A DNA stretch of 36,866 nucleotides from Desulfotignum sp. (GCA_011389575.1 JAABUB010000031.1:1-36866), one strand, 5' to 3'; numbered from the stretch's first letter, positions 1 through 8,914 are shown. The notes: generated by a model not told the origin, from the letters alone. Made by a program: numbers and translations.

Positions 1-741
1 TCCAACCACAAGCCCGTCTGCTGTCCGGTCGAAAGGGGCGCACCGCCCGGACGAAGACAAGGCGGACAGCTGGCTGAACCCGATCTGGGTGTACAAAGAA
101 TCCGGCCGGGATACCCCGCCTGTCACCATCACATCCGCCTTGCCCAGGTTCAGGTGCTCACAGGCCAGCTTGACCGCATACAAAGAAGATGCACAGGCTG
201 CATCCAGGGTGAAACTGCCGGCTGCAAGCCCCAGTGCCCGGGCCAGGATGGCGGCAGGCCCTGACACCATGGATGTCTGTAAAGCATCCATGGCTGTGAA
301 GGGCCGTGGTTTTTTTTTGCACAAAATTTGCCGGGAAACAGCAGATGCCGTGTCAGTGGGCAGGGCAATGGCAGCCAGGATCACCCCGGTGCGTTTTTTT
401 ACATCTTCGGGCAGGTAACAGGATTGGCATGCGGTTCTGCCGGCGGTGAGCACCAGGTGGTGGACCGGATCCAGATTTTCTGCCACATCTGTGTCCAGGT
501 CCAGGCCGTGGGGGTCGAAGGTGAAATCGGTAACAAGTCCTGCCCGGTCTGAGACAGCCCGGTCCGGGCACAGGGAGGAAACCACCATTTTTTCTACCGG
601 GGCGGCCCACCGGTGTCCGGGTATCTGAACAATGGATTCTTTTTTTTCCAGAACATTGCGGATGAACCGGTCTGTATCAGCCGCCCCCGGAAAAATGCCG
701 GCCATGGAAACTACGGCAATATGCTGGGCATGGGATGTCAT
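1..741 (-). CDS. PUFA/polyketide synthase-type beta-ketoacyl synthase, N-terminal part (cut by left edge)
   Basis: Reading the minus strand from the ATG at 741 gives 247 uninterrupted residues to the window edge, so the gene is 3'-truncated here. The N-terminus (IAVVSMAGIFPGA) is the usual start of a modular ketosynthase. The motif DAACASSLYAVKLACEHL, around residues 180-197, carries the presumed acylation Cys at about 183, and SSSGRCAPFDRTADGLVVG follows it. This is the form typical of PfaA/PfaC-like polyunsaturated fatty acid synthases and type I polyketide synthases, which condense an acyl thioester with a malonyl unit. The catalytic His residues lie beyond the edge. An in-frame TGA shortly before 741 fixes the earliest start, although no strong ribosome-binding site is seen. 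The full protein is probably a large multidomain enzyme, but whether it is Pfa-like or another PKS cannot be decided from this part. Confidence 0.85.
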   Translation of the reverse strand, partial: MTSHAQHIAVVSMAGIFPGAADTDRFIRNVLEKKESIVQIPGHRWAAPVEKMVVSSLCPDRAVSDRAGLVTDFTFDPHGLDLDTDVAENLDPVHHLVLTAGRTACQSCYLPEDVKKRTGVILAAIALPTDTASAVSRQILCKKKPRPFTAMDALQTSMVSGPAAILARALGLAAGSFTLDAACASSLYAVKLACEHLNLGKADVMVTGGVSRPDSLYTQIGFSQLSALSSSGRCAPFDRTADGLVVG

Positions 742-784
742 AGAGGGTCATATAATGGAGAAAGGTGCTGGTTGCAAGTTATAC

Positions 785-803
785 GTGTAAAAATTGTGTA
801 AAA
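785..803. repeat. Two direct GTGTAAAA repeats upstream of the ketosynthase gene
   Basis: The octamer GTGTAAAA occurs at 785-792 and 796-803, so the copies are 11 bp apart, about one helical turn. They lie in the 81-bp gap between the rhomboid gene and the ketosynthase gene, upstream of the ketosynthase on its coding strand. Such spacing would suit a dimeric regulator or overlapping promoter elements. This is a weak, purely positional inference. Confidence 0.25.
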
Positions 804-822
804 CAGATCAGGTGAATACGTA

Positions 823-1557
823 TCAGGTGAACAAAAGGAAAAATCCCTGGATCACGGGCCGGAGAAGCAAAAGGGCTGTGATGGCCATCAGACAGACAGA
901 CAGGATTTGATCTGGCGTATTTTCCCGGCGCTGGTCATTGTAGCCCAGTATCCATCCCAGGGCCATGCCGCCCAAAAGGCCGCCGCCATGGCCCCAGTTG
1001 TTGATGTTGGGCAAAAGAAAACCGATAAGCGCCAGACTGACGATCCATCCGGAGGTCTGCTGAAACATCTGCTGTCCCCATGGGCCGCCCCTGGATTTCC
1101 CGAAATAGAGCAGGGCACCGATCAGGCCGCACAACCCGGATGAGGCACCGATAGTCAGGGGCACATTGCCAACATATGAAAGCAGAAAACCGAGGGCACC
1201 GGAAATGGTGTAGATGGTGAACATGCGGAACACGCCGTATTCCGCCATGACCAGAGGGGCCACTGTCTTGAGTGCCATCATGTTGAACAGAATGTGCAGA
1301 AGGCTGCCGTGCAGCCAGTTGGCTGTGATCAGCGAGCTCCAGGCCTGGTAATTTACAATGGGCAGGCGGCCGGATGCACCCATGAAGATCAGGGCATCAA
1401 GGGAAGGGCTCAGGGCGGTAAAAGGATTGAAGCCGGTATTTACGGACTTGCCACTGAAAAAAAGGGTTACGATAAACAAGGCCACATTGGTGTACAAAAT
1501 GGTTTTCAATACCCGTGACGGGGAAAAAGCAGATGTATATGAAGTCAAAAAGTGCAT
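823..1557 (-). CDS. Rhomboid-family intramembrane serine protease
   Basis: This 244-aa protein has about six to seven hydrophobic segments and the rhomboid catalytic signatures in order. HILFN gives the H88-x3-N92 pair of TM2, GASSG at 137-141 holds the likely nucleophile Ser139, and GHGGG at 189-193 holds the catalytic His190. The 8-residue spacing from Ser139 to Gly147 matches that in E. coli GlpG. Rhomboids cleave transmembrane segments of other membrane proteins within the inner membrane; the substrate here is unknown. An in-frame TGA just upstream leaves the ATG at 1557 as the first possible start. The gene lies 31 bp after the lipoprotein gene and 81 bp before the ketosynthase gene, all on the same strand, so partial co-transcription is plausible. 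Confidence 0.9.
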   Translation of the reverse strand: MHFLTSYTSAFSPSRVLKTILYTNVALFIVTLFFSGKSVNTGFNPFTALSPSLDALIFMGASGRLPIVNYQAWSSLITANWLHGSLLHILFNMMALKTVAPLVMAEYGVFRMFTIYTISGALGFLLSYVGNVPLTIGASSGLCGLIGALLYFGKSRGGPWGQQMFQQTSGWIVSLALIGFLLPNINNWGHGGGLLGGMALGWILGYNDQRRENTPDQILSVCLMAITALLLLRPVIQGFFLLFT

Positions 1558-1588
1558 GGGGAATCAATACCTGGGTTAAATGATGGTT

Positions 1589-2236
1589 CTATAATGAGGG
1601 AAAAGCTTTTACAAAGATTTCTTCAATGGCATCGTTGATAAAGGTTTCCAGTTTTTTTCGGGAAAACACAAGTTCGGTACGTTCAAGGGTCAGGACAACG
1701 GGAATGGTGGAAAGCCGGCCCTTGTCCGGGGTGCCCAGGTAAAATGTCAGATCGATGATGAGTGTCATCTGGGTAGTGACACCGGTTTTCACAGCCCGGC
1801 ACCCAAACCGGTTGATGTCTGCTGCAAGTACACGGGCGAATTTATGGGGCATCCGGGATACCCCTTCAGCAGTGAGAGGCCAGGGGGGCAAAAGAACAAC
1901 AGAAAACCCTCTTTGTTCCAGAAATGTGCGGAAGACCCTTGTCATGGCGGCGGACAGGTCCTGTCCGGTGACCGCATAAATTTCCTGTTTGTCACCCCAC
2001 AGCTGCCGGTGTCCTATATGTCCTTTTGTGGTGTCTAAGCGTTTGTCATTGAAACGGCTTAATCCAACAGACTGCTGTCTATCTTTGACCGGATGGGCGG
2101 TAGAGTAGGACAGGTTCAGGTATTTGGGGCCGGAAGCGGTACATCCGGATAAAAAAACCAGGCAGAATCCCAAAAAAACCAGTGACCCGGTAAAAGATAA
2201 GGTTACAGCACACAATCGTATGAAAGATGGTCTCAT
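1589..2236 (-). CDS. Predicted outer-membrane or periplasmic lipoprotein of unknown function
   Basis: The 215-aa product starts with a hydrophobic signal segment ending in the lipobox LSGC, with the lipidated Cys at about residue 32. The mature part is a soluble alpha/beta-looking domain with a conserved-looking VGLSRFNDKR near its start and a C-terminal helix. It resembles YajG-type or ABC-transport auxiliary lipoproteins in general layout (Cys, then a short strand giving the protein's response to co-workers, then a helix around residue 95), but I do not recognise a specific family. It follows the 180-aa hypothetical gene by about 30 bp and precedes the rhomboid gene by 31 bp, suggesting a small envelope-related operon. 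The GGAAAA upstream of the ATG is a weak ribosome-binding site. Confidence 0.75.
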   Translation of the reverse strand: MRPSFIRLCAVTLSFTGSLVFLGFCLVFLSGCTASGPKYLNLSYSTAHPVKDRQQSVGLSRFNDKRLDTTKGHIGHRQLWGDKQEIYAVTGQDLSAAMTRVFRTFLEQRGFSVVLLPPWPLTAEGVSRMPHKFARVLAADINRFGCRAVKTGVTTQMTLIIDLTFYLGTPDKGRLSTIPVVLTLERTELVFSRKKLETFINDAIEEIFVKAFPSL

Positions 2237-2266
2237 GGGATATATTTTCCTTGAATTCTCAGAAAA

Positions 2267-2809
2267 TTAACCGGAAGCGGCATCGGTTATGGTAACGGCG
2301 GCCAGGTATTCCTTGACTGCTCCCAGGGTGAGAGAAAACATTTTGCTCCCGGTGAGAATAACGATGGCATTGTCCGGATATCCGCAGGCTTTTGCAAAGG
2401 CAGGCCCCATGACAGCGGCCGGTTCTGTGGTACCCTCCGGGTTGGCCTGCAGGTTCTGGATATAGATGTCCAGCCGTTCTTTGAGAATGTTGAAATAGTC
2501 AATCTCATGCCCGGTGGTGGTTTGGGTGAGGGTGGATATGTTTTGTGATATTTCTTTTATCATGCGCCAGAAAGATTCTGACAGAGGGGTTTTGTTTTTG
2601 TCCCCGGCAGACATGAAAAAGGAAATTCCCCACCCCGTACTCAGAATCTTGAGAATGCCCAGTTCATATTCAATGGTGGTCAGGTTCAGGCCGGCATCTT
2701 CGGGCAAAGCGGCCAGCATCTCTTTGAGATCCGTCCTGTCAATGGCAAAGGCGGCCAGGTTCTGGGCGGTTTCCTGTACACTGAGGTGCTGCTGCTCTGG
2801 TGTGGTCAT
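2267..2809 (-). CDS. Conserved-looking hypothetical protein, 180 aa
   Basis: I do not recognise this protein. The start at 2809 is preferred over the longer frame (2833) because AAAGGGAG lies about 6 bases before this ATG. The protein is soluble, without a signal peptide or obvious transmembrane segment. Its N-terminal half looks helical (VQETAQNLAAFAIDRTDL), the centre includes ISQNISTLTQTTTGHEIDYFN, and a Gly/Pro-rich segment precedes a hydrophobic C-terminus (AIVILTGSKMFSLTLGAV). It is the first gene of the minus-strand run that continues with the lipoprotein, rhomboid and ketosynthase genes. It is divergent from the moaD-like gene across about 90 bp. Confidence 0.65.
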   Translation of the reverse strand: MTTPEQQHLSVQETAQNLAAFAIDRTDLKEMLAALPEDAGLNLTTIEYELGILKILSTGWGISFFMSAGDKNKTPLSESFWRMIKEISQNISTLTQTTTGHEIDYFNILKERLDIYIQNLQANPEGTTEPAAVMGPAFAKACGYPDNAIVILTGSKMFSLTLGAVKEYLAAVTITDAASG

Positions 2810-2900
2810 AAACACTCCCTTTGGGGTATACAAAATATATGAATTGTGTAATATAATACACCATTAAACAGCAAATATCCAGATTACAAAGAGGTAAATA

Positions 2901-3137
2901 TTGGCACAGATAAAAATAGAGCTTAAACTGTTTGTCACGTTGGCTGAATTTGCCCCGGAAAATACTGACAATTTCACCGTTCAGGAGGGCACCACAGTGG
3001 AAATGCTTATCAGGGAACTGAAAATCCCGGAAAATGCCGTGAAATTGATTTTTGTCAATGGGAAAAAACAGGATGCAGCCTATGTACTCAAATCCGGAGA
3101 CCGGGTGGGATTGTTTCCTCCGGTGGGAGGCGGATGA
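2901..3137 (+). CDS. MoaD/ThiS-family sulfur-carrier protein
   Basis: This 78-aa beta-grasp protein ends in PPVGGG, the exposed di-Gly tail that an E1-like enzyme adenylates and that is then thiocarboxylated to donate sulfur. Length and the DRVGLFPPVGGG ending fit MoaD (molybdopterin synthase small subunit) or relatives serving tungsten cofactor, thiamine or cysteine synthesis. The start is a TTG at 2901 with GAGGT at 2891-2895, and no in-frame ATG fits better. Its stop overlaps the ATG of the E1-like gene, so the carrier and its activating enzyme are translationally coupled. No molybdopterin synthase large subunit is nearby, so the exact pathway is open. Confidence 0.88.
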   Translation: MAQIKIELKLFVTLAEFAPENTDNFTVQEGTTVEMLIRELKIPENAVKLIFVNGKKQDAAYVLKSGDRVGLFPPVGGG

Positions 3138-3838
3138 TGTGCATGGGATCAGAGCGTTATGCACGCAATTTTGATACCCTGACCCCCACAGAACAGGAGC
3201 GGCTGTCCTCTGCAAGGGTGGTGGTGCTGGGTCTGGGGGGTCTGGGGGGAGGGGTGTGTGAAATGCTGGCCAGGACCGGGGTGGGCCATATGACCCTGAT
3301 TGACGGAGATGTATTTGAAGCCAGCAACCTGAACCGGCAGCTCTTGTGCACGGAAGCACTTGTGGGTACATCCAAGGCCGAAGCAGCCAAAGAACGGATT
3401 TGTGCCGTAAATTCCCTGGTGCAAATTACCGCTGTGGCTGCATATGCTGATAAAACCAATCTTTTAGACATGATCACAGGATCCGATCTGGTGGTGGACT
3501 GTCTGGATTCCATCCATGGCAGATTCATGCTCCAGGATGCAGCAAAAAAAGCACAGATCCCTGTGGTGGCCGGCGCCATTGCCGGCGTATCCGGGCAGGT
3601 GACAGTATTTTTCCCCGAAGACAAAGGATATGAACTGGTTTATGGAAAAAGGGGTCACCTGCCTGCCACAGGCATTGAATTGCGCACCGGCAATATTTCG
3701 TATTGTGCCCTGATGGTATCTGCTGTCCAGGCCTCGGAATGCATCAAGGTGCTGCTGAACAGAGGGGATATTCTGCGAAACAAACTGCTGATAATGGAAT
3801 TGTGGTCCAACTCTTTTGAAATCATGGACCTGGCATGA
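3134..3838 (+). CDS. MoeB/ThiF/HesA-family E1-like adenylyltransferase
   Basis: The 234-aa protein has the E1 nucleotide-binding loop GLGGLGGG at 33-40, the DGDVFEASNLNRQ motif at about 57-69 (acidic and Asn/Arg residues contacting ATP-Mg), Lys81 and the DCLDS segment at about 122. It is expected to adenylate the C-terminal Gly of the carrier encoded just upstream, whose stop it overlaps (ATGA). Three Met codons lie close together at 3134, 3137 and 3143; the first gives the overlap. Unlike E. coli MoeB or ThiF, I see no paired CxxC zinc motifs, and the protein is at the short end for the family. Candidate pathways are molybdenum or tungsten cofactor, thiamine, or another sulfur transfer. Confidence 0.88.
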   Translation: MMCMGSERYARNFDTLTPTEQERLSSARVVVLGLGGLGGGVCEMLARTGVGHMTLIDGDVFEASNLNRQLLCTEALVGTSKAEAAKERICAVNSLVQITAVAAYADKTNLLDMITGSDLVVDCLDSIHGRFMLQDAAKKAQIPVVAGAIAGVSGQVTVFFPEDKGYELVYGKRGHLPATGIELRTGNISYCALMVSAVQASECIKVLLNRGDILRNKLLIMELWSNSFEIMDLA

Positions 3839-3886
3839 CCAGATCCTGTATAATACCAAACCAACCATAATTAAGGATGGTCAGGC

Positions 3887-4627
3887 ATGTACGCAAAAGC
3901 AGCTGATATTATAGCAAACGCAAAGCGGTGTGTGGCATTTACCGGTGCCGGCATTTCCGTTGAAAGCGGGATCCCGCCTTTCAGAGGGGAAAACGGTCTG
4001 TGGAACCGGTATGATCCCACCACCTTTGATATCCGGTATTTTCACCAGCATACCAGAAAGTCCTGGACAGCCATCAGGGAAATTTTTTATGACCTGTTCG
4101 GCAAGGTGCGGCCCAATGGGGCCCACCATGCCCTGGTGGAACTGGAAACAGCAGGGATGGTAAAAAGTGTCATCACCCAGAATGTGGACAACCTGCATTA
4201 TGATGCCGGCAGCCGGGTGGTACACGAATTTCACGGCTCTTTGAAAAAACTGGTCTGCCTGTCCTGCCACAGCCGATGCGCCATTTCAGACATTGATCTG
4301 GCACTTCTGCCCCCCAGATGCAGCCTTTGTGAGGGGATCCTTAAACCGGACGTGATTTTTTTCGGGGAACCCATTCCCGAGCCTGCCCGGACCCAATCCT
4401 TTGCAGAAACCCGGCAGGCAGACTGTTTTCTTCTCATCGGCACCACCGGCACGGTGGCACCGGCCAACCTGATTCCCGGTGCTGCAAAATCCAATGGTGC
4501 CGTCATCATTGAGATCAATCCCACGCCGTCAGAATATACAGCACAGGTGACAGATATTTTTCTTAAGGCCCGGGCCAGTGAAGCCATGGAAAGTCTGATG
4601 AAAGAAATTGACCACCGGCAAGAGTAA
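3887..4627 (+). CDS. cobB: Sir2-family NAD-dependent protein deacylase (sirtuin)
   Basis: The 246-aa protein carries the complete sirtuin signature. [15 protein letters not shown] starts at about residue 20 and TQNVDNLH is at 97-104. The catalytic His116 lies in HEFHGS. A four-Cys zinc site is formed by C124, C127, C145 and C148, and a Rossmann-type end holds [11 protein letters not shown]. It removes acyl groups from lysines of cytosolic proteins, consuming NAD+. The Tyr-x-x-Arg pair typical of SIRT5-like desuccinylases is not evident in the expected region, so simple deacetylase activity is the safer guess. A known bacterial target is acetyl-CoA synthetase, but none is encoded here. It lies about 48 bp after the E1 gene and 26 bp before the HIT gene on the same strand. 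Confidence 0.93.
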   Translation: MYAKAADIIANAKRCVAFTGAGISVESGIPPFRGENGLWNRYDPTTFDIRYFHQHTRKSWTAIREIFYDLFGKVRPNGAHHALVELETAGMVKSVITQNVDNLHYDAGSRVVHEFHGSLKKLVCLSCHSRCAISDIDLALLPPRCSLCEGILKPDVIFFGEPIPEPARTQSFAETRQADCFLLIGTTGTVAPANLIPGAAKSNGAVIIEINPTPSEYTAQVTDIFLKARASEAMESLMKEIDHRQE

Positions 4628-4653
4628 CCAAACCTGAATATAAGGAGGATGCA

Positions 4654-4986
4654 ATGTCTGAAGATTGTCTTTTTTGCAAGATTGTGAACAAAGAAATTGA
4701 AAGCCAGTTTTTATATGAAGACGACACCTATGTGGTATTCAAGGATATCAATCCGTCAGCGCCGGTACATCTGCTGCTGGTTCCCAGGCGCCATATCCGG
4801 AGTATCAACGATCTTGAACCTGCCCATGAATCACTGGTAGGGGGACTTTTTTCCCTTGCTGCAAAAATGGCAAAAGAACAGGGGGTGGACAAATCCGGAT
4901 ACAAGCTTTTGTTCAATGTTGAAAAAGGCGGGGGCCAGATGGTTTTTCATCTGCATCTGCATCTGCTCGGCGGATGGCAGCGTTGA
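4654..4986 (+). CDS. HIT-family (HINT-like) nucleotide-binding hydrolase
   Basis: This 110-aa protein has the diagnostic histidine triad HLHLHLL at 99-104 and the N-terminal CLFCKI motif (C5, C8) of zinc-binding HINT/PKCI proteins. Family members hydrolyse phosphoramidates such as AMP-lysine or aminoacyl-AMP in the cytoplasm. The ATG at 4654 is preceded by a strong AAGGAGG. The gene follows the sirtuin gene by 26 bp and is followed by the chemoreceptor gene after 19 bp, so it probably lies in the same transcript as the E1, carrier and sirtuin genes. An adenylate-handling role beside an E1 enzyme is suggestive but unproven. Confidence 0.95.
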   Translation: MSEDCLFCKIVNKEIESQFLYEDDTYVVFKDINPSAPVHLLLVPRRHIRSINDLEPAHESLVGGLFSLAAKMAKEQGVDKSGYKLLFNVEKGGGQMVFHLHLHLLGGWQR

Positions 4987-5005
4987 ACACACGGGGGAGA
5001 AAAAT

Positions 5006-7438
5006 ATGCTGAAAAATCTGAGTCTTGCTAAAAAAATTGCCGGCGGATTTGTTATTATTCTGGTATTGCTGGTGGTGCTGGCAATTGCCGGCCGCATGGG
5101 GTTGACACAGGTTGTGGAAAAGGTGGACCGGGCTGGTGAATTTCAGGTTCTGGTAACCCGGATTCTGGATGCCCGTCAGAATGAAAAGCAGTTTATTCTC
5201 ACCAGTGATGCCAAAAGTGCGGATGTGGTGAAAAAAGATATTCTGACAGTAAAAACCGGGGCCGGCCGGATTATTGATGCTGATCTTAACAAGAACCTCC
5301 GGGAACAGGCAGAAAAAATCCTTACCCAGACCAGGGCCTATGAAAAGGCATTTGACACCTATGTGTCCCTGGACGAAGAAAAAGAGATCCTGATGGGGGA
5401 TATGAATATCAAGGCAGGCAATGCCCTGGAAATCACCAACAGGATAAGAGATGAGCAAAAAGCAGAATATGATGATCTCATGGCCCAGAGCGCCACCATG
5501 ACCAGCCGGATGCGTGCCCGGGTGAGATATGCCGACCAGATCCAGGAAGATCTGCTCCAGGCCAAAGGATATTACATGGTGATATCCGGATCAGACCAGG
5601 AAAATATTTCCATGATCTCCCAGTGGAAAGGGCATATGGACAATATCCAGCGCTCTCTGACAGAATCCGCACCCTTGATGACAGAAGATATTGCACAACA
5701 GCGCCACGAAAAAGTGCAAAAAGCCCATGCCAGGGCAATGTCAGCGGCAGAGGCATTTTTTTCCCAAAACACTTTTGAAAACAACCAGGCCCTCATCCAG
5801 GCCATTGATGACCTGCGCCGGGCAGCAAAGATCTTTCAACAGGAAATGCAGGAGCTGCTGGAATTTTATATTGAGGATGTCCAGATTTTTTCCAGCCTGA
5901 TGATGGCGTTGTCTTCAGGCGCAGATGAGATTGCCAAGGTTCTTTTGCAGACAAGAATCCTGGAAAAGGAATTTATCCGCACCCAGGATGCAACATTGTT
6001 TGAAAATATCCTCAAGAATATTGCTTCCATTGATACCACCCTCACCGCAATAAAAGACGCCATTGATGACCAGGAAAAAACCGGTCCTTTGCAGGGCATT
6101 CACCAGGGGGTGACTGCTTATCTGGCTGCCTTTACAACCTATGCGGAACTCATGGAGCACCAGCAGACAGCAAGAAAACAGATGGAAACCAGTGCCGCCC
6201 TGATCCAGGATGTCAGCCTGACAGCCCGGGATGCCATGCGCCAGCAGATGCAGTCCCAGATTACCAGCTCCACTGCTTTTCTTACCGGGGTGGGTATTGC
6301 CGCCCTGATTTTTGGTCTTATCATTGCTGTATATCTTTCCAGAATCATAATCAGGCCTTTGCATACAGTGGTAGATGCCCTCAAAGATATTGCCCAGGGT
6401 GAAGGGGACCTCACCCGGCGTATCGACATCCACACCAGAGATGAGATCGGGGCACTGGCGACATGGTTTAATGCGTTTATCTCCCGGCTCAACAACATCG
6501 TGGTGGATATCAGCGCCAACTCTGAAACAGTCACGGCTTCTTCCGGGGAACTGCTGGTCACGGCAGATCACATAACCAAAGATTCCAATGAATTATCCGG
6601 ACGGTCCAATTCCGTTGCCACTGCAGCTGAAGAGATGAGTACTTCCATGAATTCTGTGGCAGCTGCCAGTGAACAGGCTGCCACCAATCTGGAAAGTGTG
6701 GCCCGGGCTGCCGGACAGATGCAGCAGACCATTGCCGAGGTGGCCCGAAACTGTGACAAGGCCAGAACCGTATCTGAAAAAGCCGCAGGCACGGTAAAGG
6801 CGGCTTCCACAAGGGTTACCGATCTGGGCAATTCCGCCAGGGACATAAACCAGGTCACTGAAACCATCACCGACATTGCGGCCCAGACCAATCTGCTGGC
6901 CCTGAATGCCACCATCGAAGCAGCCCGGGCCGGGGAAGCAGGCAAAGGATTTGCCGTAGTGGCCGGTGAAATCAAGGGACTGGCAGCCCAGACCGCTGAT
7001 GCCACCCTGGATATACAGGAAAGAATCAAAGGAATTCAGGATTCCACCCGGGCAACGGTCCAGGATGTGGAAGCCATCACCAATGTGATTGGAGAGGTCT
7101 CAGATATTGTGGCAGGCATTGCCGCAGCCATTGAAGAACAATCGGTTTCTGCAACACAGGTAGCCCAAAACATAGAACAGGCCGCTGCCGGCATCGGCGA
7201 AGTCAACGAAAATGTGGCCCAGAGTTCCCGGGTATCCTCGGAAATTGCCGATGATATCTCCCAGGTGCACCAGGTGTCTGATGAAATGGCCCAGCGCAGT
7301 GATCACATGAGAAAAAATGCCCGGGACCTGTCAGACCTGTCAGCCAAACTCAGAAACATGATCGGTGTTTTCAAAGTGTCGAACCGCAAAAAGGAAAAGG
7401 CCCATGTGCCGTTTTTAAAGGAAAAAGGAGTGGAATAA
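5006..7438 (+). CDS. Methyl-accepting chemotaxis protein with HBM-type sensor domain
   Basis: I place the start at 5006, where [15 protein letters not shown] follows a GGGGGAGA ribosome-binding site; the open frame runs further upstream into the HIT gene but has no better start. The 810-aa product has TM1 at about 11-32 and a long all-helical periplasmic domain. Two modules of this domain begin with the motif ARQNEKQF and the related EKEFIRTQD, the layout of helical bimodular (HBM) sensors. TM2 is at about 422-442, HAMP follows, and the cytoplasmic signalling hairpin has its conserved tip near 627-668 ([19 protein letters not shown]). HBM receptors in other bacteria sense organic acids; the ligand here is unknown. 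The C-terminus has no recognisable CheR-docking pentapeptide. Confidence 0.93.
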   Translation: MLKNLSLAKKIAGGFVIILVLLVVLAIAGRMGLTQVVEKVDRAGEFQVLVTRILDARQNEKQFILTSDAKSADVVKKDILTVKTGAGRIIDADLNKNLREQAEKILTQTRAYEKAFDTYVSLDEEKEILMGDMNIKAGNALEITNRIRDEQKAEYDDLMAQSATMTSRMRARVRYADQIQEDLLQAKGYYMVISGSDQENISMISQWKGHMDNIQRSLTESAPLMTEDIAQQRHEKVQKAHARAMSAAEAFFSQNTFENNQALIQAIDDLRRAAKIFQQEMQELLEFYIEDVQIFSSLMMALSSGADEIAKVLLQTRILEKEFIRTQDATLFENILKNIASIDTTLTAIKDAIDDQEKTGPLQGIHQGVTAYLAAFTTYAELMEHQQTARKQMETSAALIQDVSLTARDAMRQQMQSQITSSTAFLTGVGIAALIFGLIIAVYLSRIIIRPLHTVVDALKDIAQGEGDLTRRIDIHTRDEIGALATWFNAFISRLNNIVVDISANSETVTASSGELLVTADHITKDSNELSGRSNSVATAAEEMSTSMNSVAAASEQAATNLESVARAAGQMQQTIAEVARNCDKARTVSEKAAGTVKAASTRVTDLGNSARDINQVTETITDIAAQTNLLALNATIEAARAGEAGKGFAVVAGEIKGLAAQTADATLDIQERIKGIQDSTRATVQDVEAITNVIGEVSDIVAGIAAAIEEQSVSATQVAQNIEQAAAGIGEVNENVAQSSRVSSEIADDISQVHQVSDEMAQRSDHMRKNARDLSDLSAKLRNMIGVFKVSNRKKEKAHVPFLKEKGVE

Positions 7439-7485
7439 CCATACAATTCAATGGGTTTTTCAAACAGGCGCATGTGACCTCATGC

Positions 7486-7514
7486 TTTACCTGGCTGAAA
7501 AATCGTGATAGAAT
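7486..7514 (+). promoter_or_regulatory. Sigma70-like promoter of the type II secretion operon
   Basis: TTTACC at 7486-7491 and TAGAAT at 7509-7514 are separated by 17 bp, a good sigma70 arrangement in the gap between the chemoreceptor stop and the first gsp gene. Predicted transcription would begin about 40 bases before the gspG start. No other comparable promoter was noticed within the operon, so all twelve gsp genes may depend on it. This was assigned by eye only. Confidence 0.5.
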
Positions 7515-7565
7515 TTTTAACCGAATTTTAGAGACAAAGATTATGCAGAAAAAAAGGCTATGGAA

Positions 7566-8027
7566 ATGAAAAAAAATAAATATTCCATGAATCGGTTCCA
7601 CAATAACAAGGGATTTTCTTTTCTCGAACTCATGGTGGTGGTGGTGATTCTGGGGATTCTGGCCACCTATGTTGCCCCCCGATTCATGGGTCGGGCTGAT
7701 GATGCCAAATCGGTCAAGGCAAAAGTGGATATTGTTTCCATTGAAACAGCCCTCAAGCTGTACAAGCTTGACAACGGTGTGTATCCGACAACCGACCAGG
7801 GACTTGCCGCCCTGGTGGAAAAGCCGGGCACTGAACCTGTTCCCATGAACTGGAAGGAAAAGGGATATCTGGAAAAGGCAAGGGTCCCGAAAGACCCATG
7901 GGGCAGGGAGTATCTGTATCTGTCTCCGGGGATTCATGATGACTATGATATTATTTCCTACGGGGCGGACGGGGTTCCCGGTGGAGAAGGAAAAGACAAA
8001 GATATCAACAGCTGGGAACTTGAGTAA
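7566..8027 (+). CDS. gspG: Type II secretion major pseudopilin GspG
   Basis: After a short basic leader ending in Gly16, the sequence FSFLELMVVVVILGILA forms the class III signal, with Phe at +1 and Glu at +5 for prepilin peptidase. The C-terminal part has the GspG-specific TTDQGLAALVEKP, VPKDPWGREYLYLSPG and SYGADGVPGGEG segments, the last forming the calcium-binding loop region. GspG polymerises into the pseudopilus that pushes substrates through the secretin. I prefer the ATG at 7566 because AAAAAGG ends 8 bases before it; an ATG at 7560 in the same frame would add two residues. Its last codons overlap the TTG start of gspH. Confidence 0.95.
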   Translation: MKKNKYSMNRFHNNKGFSFLELMVVVVILGILATYVAPRFMGRADDAKSVKAKVDIVSIETALKLYKLDNGVYPTTDQGLAALVEKPGTEPVPMNWKEKGYLEKARVPKDPWGREYLYLSPGIHDDYDIISYGADGVPGGEGKDKDINSWELE

Positions 8028-8532
8028 ATACCAACCCATATCCGGCTTCACCCTGATAGAACTGATTGTTGTCATGGGTATCATCAGCAGTCTGTTGGTT
8101 TTTTCTCTTCCTGTGTTCAGGGATCTGGCCGTATTTTCCGGTGGCAAAAACCAGGTTGGTGATTTGGCCCGGTTGATAAATGACCTGAAAAAAAGAGCGG
8201 TTGAACAGAATGCCGGGATGGTGATGCACATGGATACCGCATCCAATATGGTGTGGGTTACCAGTGAACGCATGGATGCTGCCCAAAAAAAGGCGGCAAA
8301 AGAAAACGGTGTGCACCTTTCCGGGGACATTCTTGTTTCAGGTGTGGAATACCCGGAAATGACACTGACCAATTTTCTGGAATTTCAGGTCCGTTTCAGC
8401 AGGCACGGGTATTCAGATGCCGCCTATATCCATATTATGGAAAACCAGAAAAACATTACCCTGAAAATCGCACCCTTTCTCTCCCGGGTGCAGATCACAG
8501 ACGGCCATGTGCATTTTGAAGACTGCCTGTAA
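8020..8532 (+). CDS. gspH: Type II secretion minor pseudopilin GspH
   Basis: The start is a TTG at 8020 that overlaps the gspG stop (TTGAGTAA). This gives the compact leader MSKYQPISG followed by FTLIELIVVMGIISSLLVF, with Phe at +1 and Glu at +5, exactly the expected prepilin form. The longer open frame from an upstream ATG would bury this signal behind about 28 unlikely residues. The 170-aa product has the size and position of GspH, a minor pseudopilin placed between the major pseudopilin and the tip complex. Family assignment rests mainly on operon order, because GspH globular domains diverge strongly. Confidence 0.88.
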   Translation: MSKYQPISGFTLIELIVVMGIISSLLVFSLPVFRDLAVFSGGKNQVGDLARLINDLKKRAVEQNAGMVMHMDTASNMVWVTSERMDAAQKKAAKENGVHLSGDILVSGVEYPEMTLTNFLEFQVRFSRHGYSDAAYIHIMENQKNITLKIAPFLSRVQITDGHVHFEDCL

Positions 8533-8914
8533 AGCAAAGGGGTTTACCCTTCTGGAGGTTATGATCAGTGTTTCGATCATTGCCCTTGTTTTTGTGTCCC
8601 TTTTCAGGATGCAGTCCGGGACCATATCCCTTGCAGGGGCCGGTCAGTTCAATACCGTTGCCCCCATACTGGCTGCACAGCTGATCGTCCGGATAGAACA
8701 GGATGTCAAAAACTGGTCACAATTTGCAGGGGATTTTGGAGAACATCATCCAGGCATCACCTGGACCTGTGATATTTCCGACCTGTCCTTGGATGCACTG
8801 GATTTTATCAGAGAAGAAAGCGCGGACAGCCTCAAAAAAATTCATATAAAAATAACCGGACCAGCTGAACACACACCCTTTGAAGTGACAACCTGGAGGG
8901 CTGCTGTTGAATAA
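8507..8914 (+). CDS. gspI: Type II secretion minor pseudopilin GspI
   Basis: A short leader ends in KAKG, then FTLLEVMISVSIIALVFVSLF gives the prepilin cleavage site and the hydrophobic helix with Glu at +5. At 135 aa it fits GspI, which nucleates the tip complex with GspJ and GspK. The ATG at 8507 overlaps the gspH end by 26 bases. A TTG at 8516 in the same frame is an alternative start that would mirror the TTG starts of gspH, gspJ and gspK. The end overlaps the gspJ start. Confidence 0.88.
   Translation: MCILKTACKAKGFTLLEVMISVSIIALVFVSLFRMQSGTISLAGAGQFNTVAPILAAQLIVRIEQDVKNWSQFAGDFGEHHPGITWTCDISDLSLDALDFIREESADSLKKIHIKITGPAEHTPFEVTTWRAAVE

Noticed and set aside
301..320. A9 run in the ketosynthase coding strand as a slippage site
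   Set aside because: The frame is open and the ketosynthase motifs continue in the same frame on both sides, so no shift is needed.
4856..5005. Extended N-terminus for the chemoreceptor
   Set aside because: The extra 50 residues overlap the HIT gene in another frame and lack conservation-like features, while the ATG at 5006 has a strong ribosome-binding site and begins a normal receptor.
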